Shown: positions 60,156 through 64,000 of the stretch, one piece after another
Layout: every line of letters starts with the position of its first letter
How positions within the stretch are numbered: the first letter of the stretch is position 1
Origin: Afifella pfennigii DSM 17143
GTDB taxonomy: Bacteria > Pseudomonadota > Alphaproteobacteria > Rhizobiales > Afifellaceae
Reading direction: 5' to 3'
NCBI RefSeq assembly: GCF_000688515.1
Contig: NZ_JHZK01000001.1
Coordinates: forward strand, 347,162 to 411,161
DNA length: 64,000 nt
The notes under the pieces: model-generated
What the model was told of the DNA's origin: nothing
The model's database searches: none
The model's input: only the letters and a program-made list of their open reading frames with translations
Made by a program: the position numbers and the translations under genes

Positions 60156-61286
60156 ATGTCGCTCGCCGAGGAGCCCGTCACCCTCAAGGAGCCGGTCTCC
60201 GGCCGCTCGCTCTGGCAGGACGCGCTCGCCCGCCTCGCCCGCAACAGGGCGGCGATGGCGAGCCTTCTCATCCTCGCGGTGATGGCGCTCGCCTCCATCC
60301 TCGGCCCGGCGCTCTGGCCGCACCCTTACGACCGCGTCTATTCGGAATATGTGCGCGTGCCGGCGAGCCTTGAGGCCTATCCGCACGAGGACCGCATCGT
60401 CCCGGAAATGCAGCGTTCGCTCGCCCGCGCCCGTGTCGATATCGGCGCCGTGACGGTTGCGGGCGACACGGTGCGCGCCGAGATTTCCGACGAGGAGCCC
60501 ATCGACCCGCGCATGATCCGCTATGTCGAGCGCTCCGACCTCTTCTCCCGCGTGCGCCTTGCCGAGACCTCCGCCGACGGCCGGAGCGCCGTCCTGGAGG
60601 CGGAGGTGGCGCGGCTCTTCTTCATCGCCGGCACCGACGGCAATGGCCGCGACCTCTTCGCCCGCATCCTGATGGCCATCCGCATCTCGCTCGCCATCGG
60701 CCTTCTGGCGACCGCCGTCGCGCTTGTCATCGGCGTCACCTGGGGCGCCACCGCGGGCTATCTCGGCGGGCGCGTCGACAACGTTATGATGCGCATCGTC
60801 GATATCCTCTATTCCCTGCCCTTCATCTTCTTCGTCATCCTTCTTGTCGTCTTCTTCGGCCGCAATCTCGTTCTGATGTTCATCGCCGTCGGGGCGGTGG
60901 AATGGCTGGACATGGCGCGTATCGTCCGCGGCCAGACGCTTTCCTTGAAGCGCCGCGAATTCGTCGAGGCGGCCGAGGCGCTCGGCGTTTCCGACGCCGG
61001 CATCGTCCGCCGCCACATCATCCCCAACGTCACCGGCCCCGTCGCCGTCTACATGACGCTTTTGGTGCCGAAGGTGATCCTTCTGGAAAGCTTCCTTTCC
61101 TTCCTCGGCCTCGGCGTGCAGGAGCCGCTGACCAGCCTCGGCGTCCTCATCTCCGAGGGCGCCAAGAACATGCAAGGGGCGAGCTGGCTCCTCATCTACC
61201 CTTCCATCGCCCTCGCCCTCCTCCTCTTCGCCCTCAATTTCCTGGGCGACGGGCTGCGCGACGCGCTCGACCCGAAGGACCGCTGA
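60156..61286 (+). CDS. oppC: Oligopeptide ABC permease OppC
   Basis: Second permease, 376 residues, about six membrane segments in the C-terminal part. It has the FFVILLVVFFGRNLVLMF and EAAEALGVSDAGIVRRHIIPNV (EAA loop) segments. The large periplasmic loop between the first helix and the second (about residues 60-150) is longer than in minimal OppC, as is common in the family. ATG 60156 with GAGGTAGGG upstream; the longer frame inside oppB is rejected. Confidence 0.93.
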   Translation: MSLAEEPVTLKEPVSGRSLWQDALARLARNRAAMASLLILAVMALASILGPALWPHPYDRVYSEYVRVPASLEAYPHEDRIVPEMQRSLARARVDIGAVTVAGDTVRAEISDEEPIDPRMIRYVERSDLFSRVRLAETSADGRSAVLEAEVARLFFIAGTDGNGRDLFARILMAIRISLAIGLLATAVALVIGVTWGATAGYLGGRVDNVMMRIVDILYSLPFIFFVILLVVFFGRNLVLMFIAVGAVEWLDMARIVRGQTLSLKRREFVEAAEALGVSDAGIVRRHIIPNVTGPVAVYMTLLVPKVILLESFLSFLGLGVQEPLTSLGVLISEGAKNMQGASWLLIYPSIALALLLFALNFLGDGLRDALDPKDR

Positions 61287-61287
61287 G

Positions 61288-62931
<1,644 letters not shown>

Positions 62932-63619
62932 CCTCCGGCGCATCCTGCGCCGCCGGCCCGTAGCCGGCCATCGCCTCGGCCGCCTCGGCGATCTCCGCCT
63001 CCGTCAGCAGCACCGGCCCGCCGATGAGGAGCGCGTGATAATATTGCCTCGCCAGCGTCTCCAGCTCCACGGCGAGCCACATCGCCTTGTCGAGATCCTC
63101 GCCGAGGGCGATCATGCCGTGATTGGCGAGGAGGCAGCCCTTGCGGCCATCGAGCGCGGCGACGGCGTGCTCCGACAGTTCCTTGGAGCCGAAGCGCGCA
63201 TAGGGGGCGCAGCGTATGTCCGGCCCGCCGAAGGCCGTCACCATGTAATGGCAGGCCGGGATCTCCTTGCGGGCGATGGCGAGCACGGTCGCGAAGGTGG
63301 AATGGGTATGCACGATGCCGCCGACTTCCGGCCGCGCCTTGGCGATGTCGAGATGGAAGCGCCATTCGCTGGAAGGCTTTTTCGGGCCGTCAAAGGCCCC
63401 GTATTCCCCTTCGAGCGCCAGCGCGGCGATCGTCTCCGGCTGCATTTCCTCGTAAGGGATGCCGCTCGGCGTGATGAGAAGCTTGTCCTCGAACCGCGCC
63501 GAAATGTTGCCGGAGGTGCCCTGATTGAGCCCCGAGGCGTTCATCTGACGGCACAGCGCGACGATCTTTTCCCGCAGCGCCCGCTCGGCTTTCTTCATGG
63601 CCTGCACCCTCCTTCTTGG

Positions 63620-64000
63620 CCGCTAGCACGAAGCGGCCTTGCGCGCCATTCGAGAGCGGAACGGAATGGATGCCAAGGTCAGGCCCACGGCTGTCCGGTT
63701 TAATTTCACGCCCATTGCAGGAGCATTTGGTTGGGGTCCTTGGACGGCTCTGGGGGTGGCTCGATCAGGCGGTCGATGCGCTTTTTGTGCATGAGGTTGG
63801 CGCGCACGAGCCTGGCGAAGGCGAGCGGGCTTTGAATGGCGTTCTGGGCGGCCTGGGCGAGGCGCAGGATGAGGAAGGCGATGAGCGCCACGGCGATCTG
63901 GATGCGCACGGCGTTCTCGCCGCGCCCGAGAAAATGCCTGATCTTGAGCGTCTGCTTGACCCACCGGAAGAACAGCTCGATGGCCCAGCGCCTTTTGTAG
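63620..64000 (-). mobile_element. Partial IS4-family insertion sequence
   Basis: Transposase end and its downstream flank. No inverted repeat or target duplication can be confirmed because the other end is missing; 63620 is an approximate limit next to the aldolase promoter. Confidence 0.5.
63706..64000 (-). CDS. IS4-family transposase, C-terminal part (runs off window)
   Basis: The last 97 codons of a DDE transposase. The diagnostic Y-x2-R-x3-E-x6-K motif is intact in YKRRWAIELFFRWVK at the window edge, where E is the third catalytic acid. This is followed by QTLKIRHFLGRGENAVRIQIAVALIAFLI and a tail with the Pro-rich LIEPPPEPSKDP segment. The start and the first two catalytic Asp lie outside the window. 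Confidence 0.85.
   Translation of the reverse strand, partial: YKRRWAIELFFRWVKQTLKIRHFLGRGENAVRIQIAVALIAFLILRLAQAAQNAIQSPLAFARLVRANLMHKKRIDRLIEPPPEPSKDPNQMLLQWA

Overview
The window looks like a chromosomal piece of a GC-rich, anoxygenic phototrophic, sulfur-oxidising alphaproteobacterium, most plausibly a purple non-sulfur member of the Hyphomicrobiales. The basis is: bchE and bchJ (bacteriochlorophyll synthesis) with FNR-like and PpsR-like sites, a complete Paracoccus-type sox cluster, a RirA-like iron box, a rhizobial-style palindromic intergenic repeat and a rhizobial-type C-P lyase operon. The exact genus is not claimed. I saw no rRNA, tRNA or CRISPR array. Coding density is very high and neighbouring genes commonly overlap by 1-8 bases.

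Layout. 1-4.2 kb, minus strand: ferrous iron operon (small secreted protein, DUF4198 protein, feoA, feoB) behind a TGA-N9-TCA palindrome. 4.3-18.5 kb: sulfur island. Two YeeE/YedE (SoxT-like) transporters flank a secreted metallo-beta-lactamase-fold protein. An ArsR regulator (SoxR) and soxS run leftwards, and soxV-W-X-Y-Z-A-B-C-D-E-F run rightwards. A recurring AT-rich motif lies in four intergenic regions of this island and is probably the SoxR operator. 18.7-22.1 kb: rmlA-C-B-D for dTDP-L-rhamnose. 22.1-32.9 kb, minus strand: full phosphonate (C-P lyase) system phnGHIJKL-acetyltransferase, then phnCDE-DUF1045-phnM-phnN, with a Pho-box array before phnC and a 107-bp palindromic repeat between phnI and phnJ. 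The HutC-type regulator phnF is divergent. 33.9-40.2 kb: glycerol-3-phosphate ABC transporter ugpBAEC, galE and a PHP-domain phosphoesterase.

40.3-49.1 kb: a divergent LysR regulator, a 65-codon small gene, soeABC (membrane-bound sulfite dehydrogenase) and a three-gene TRAP transporter. 49.2-54.7 kb: a phosphotransferase/P-loop kinase fusion, a zinc alcohol dehydrogenase and a Pat-like protein acetyltransferase. 54.7-57.1 kb: bchJ and bchE. 57.5-62.9 kb: oppA-B-C-DF peptide transporter. The end holds a class II aldolase and the C-terminal part of an IS4-family transposase running off the window.

How it fits together. Thiosulfate and sulfide are taken up or sensed (YeeE proteins, SoxR) and oxidised in the periplasm (SoxXYZABCD, SoxEF). 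Sulfite formed in the cytoplasm can be oxidised by SoeABC into the quinone pool. These electrons would support photosynthesis. The phn and ugp systems form a phosphorus-scavenging block.
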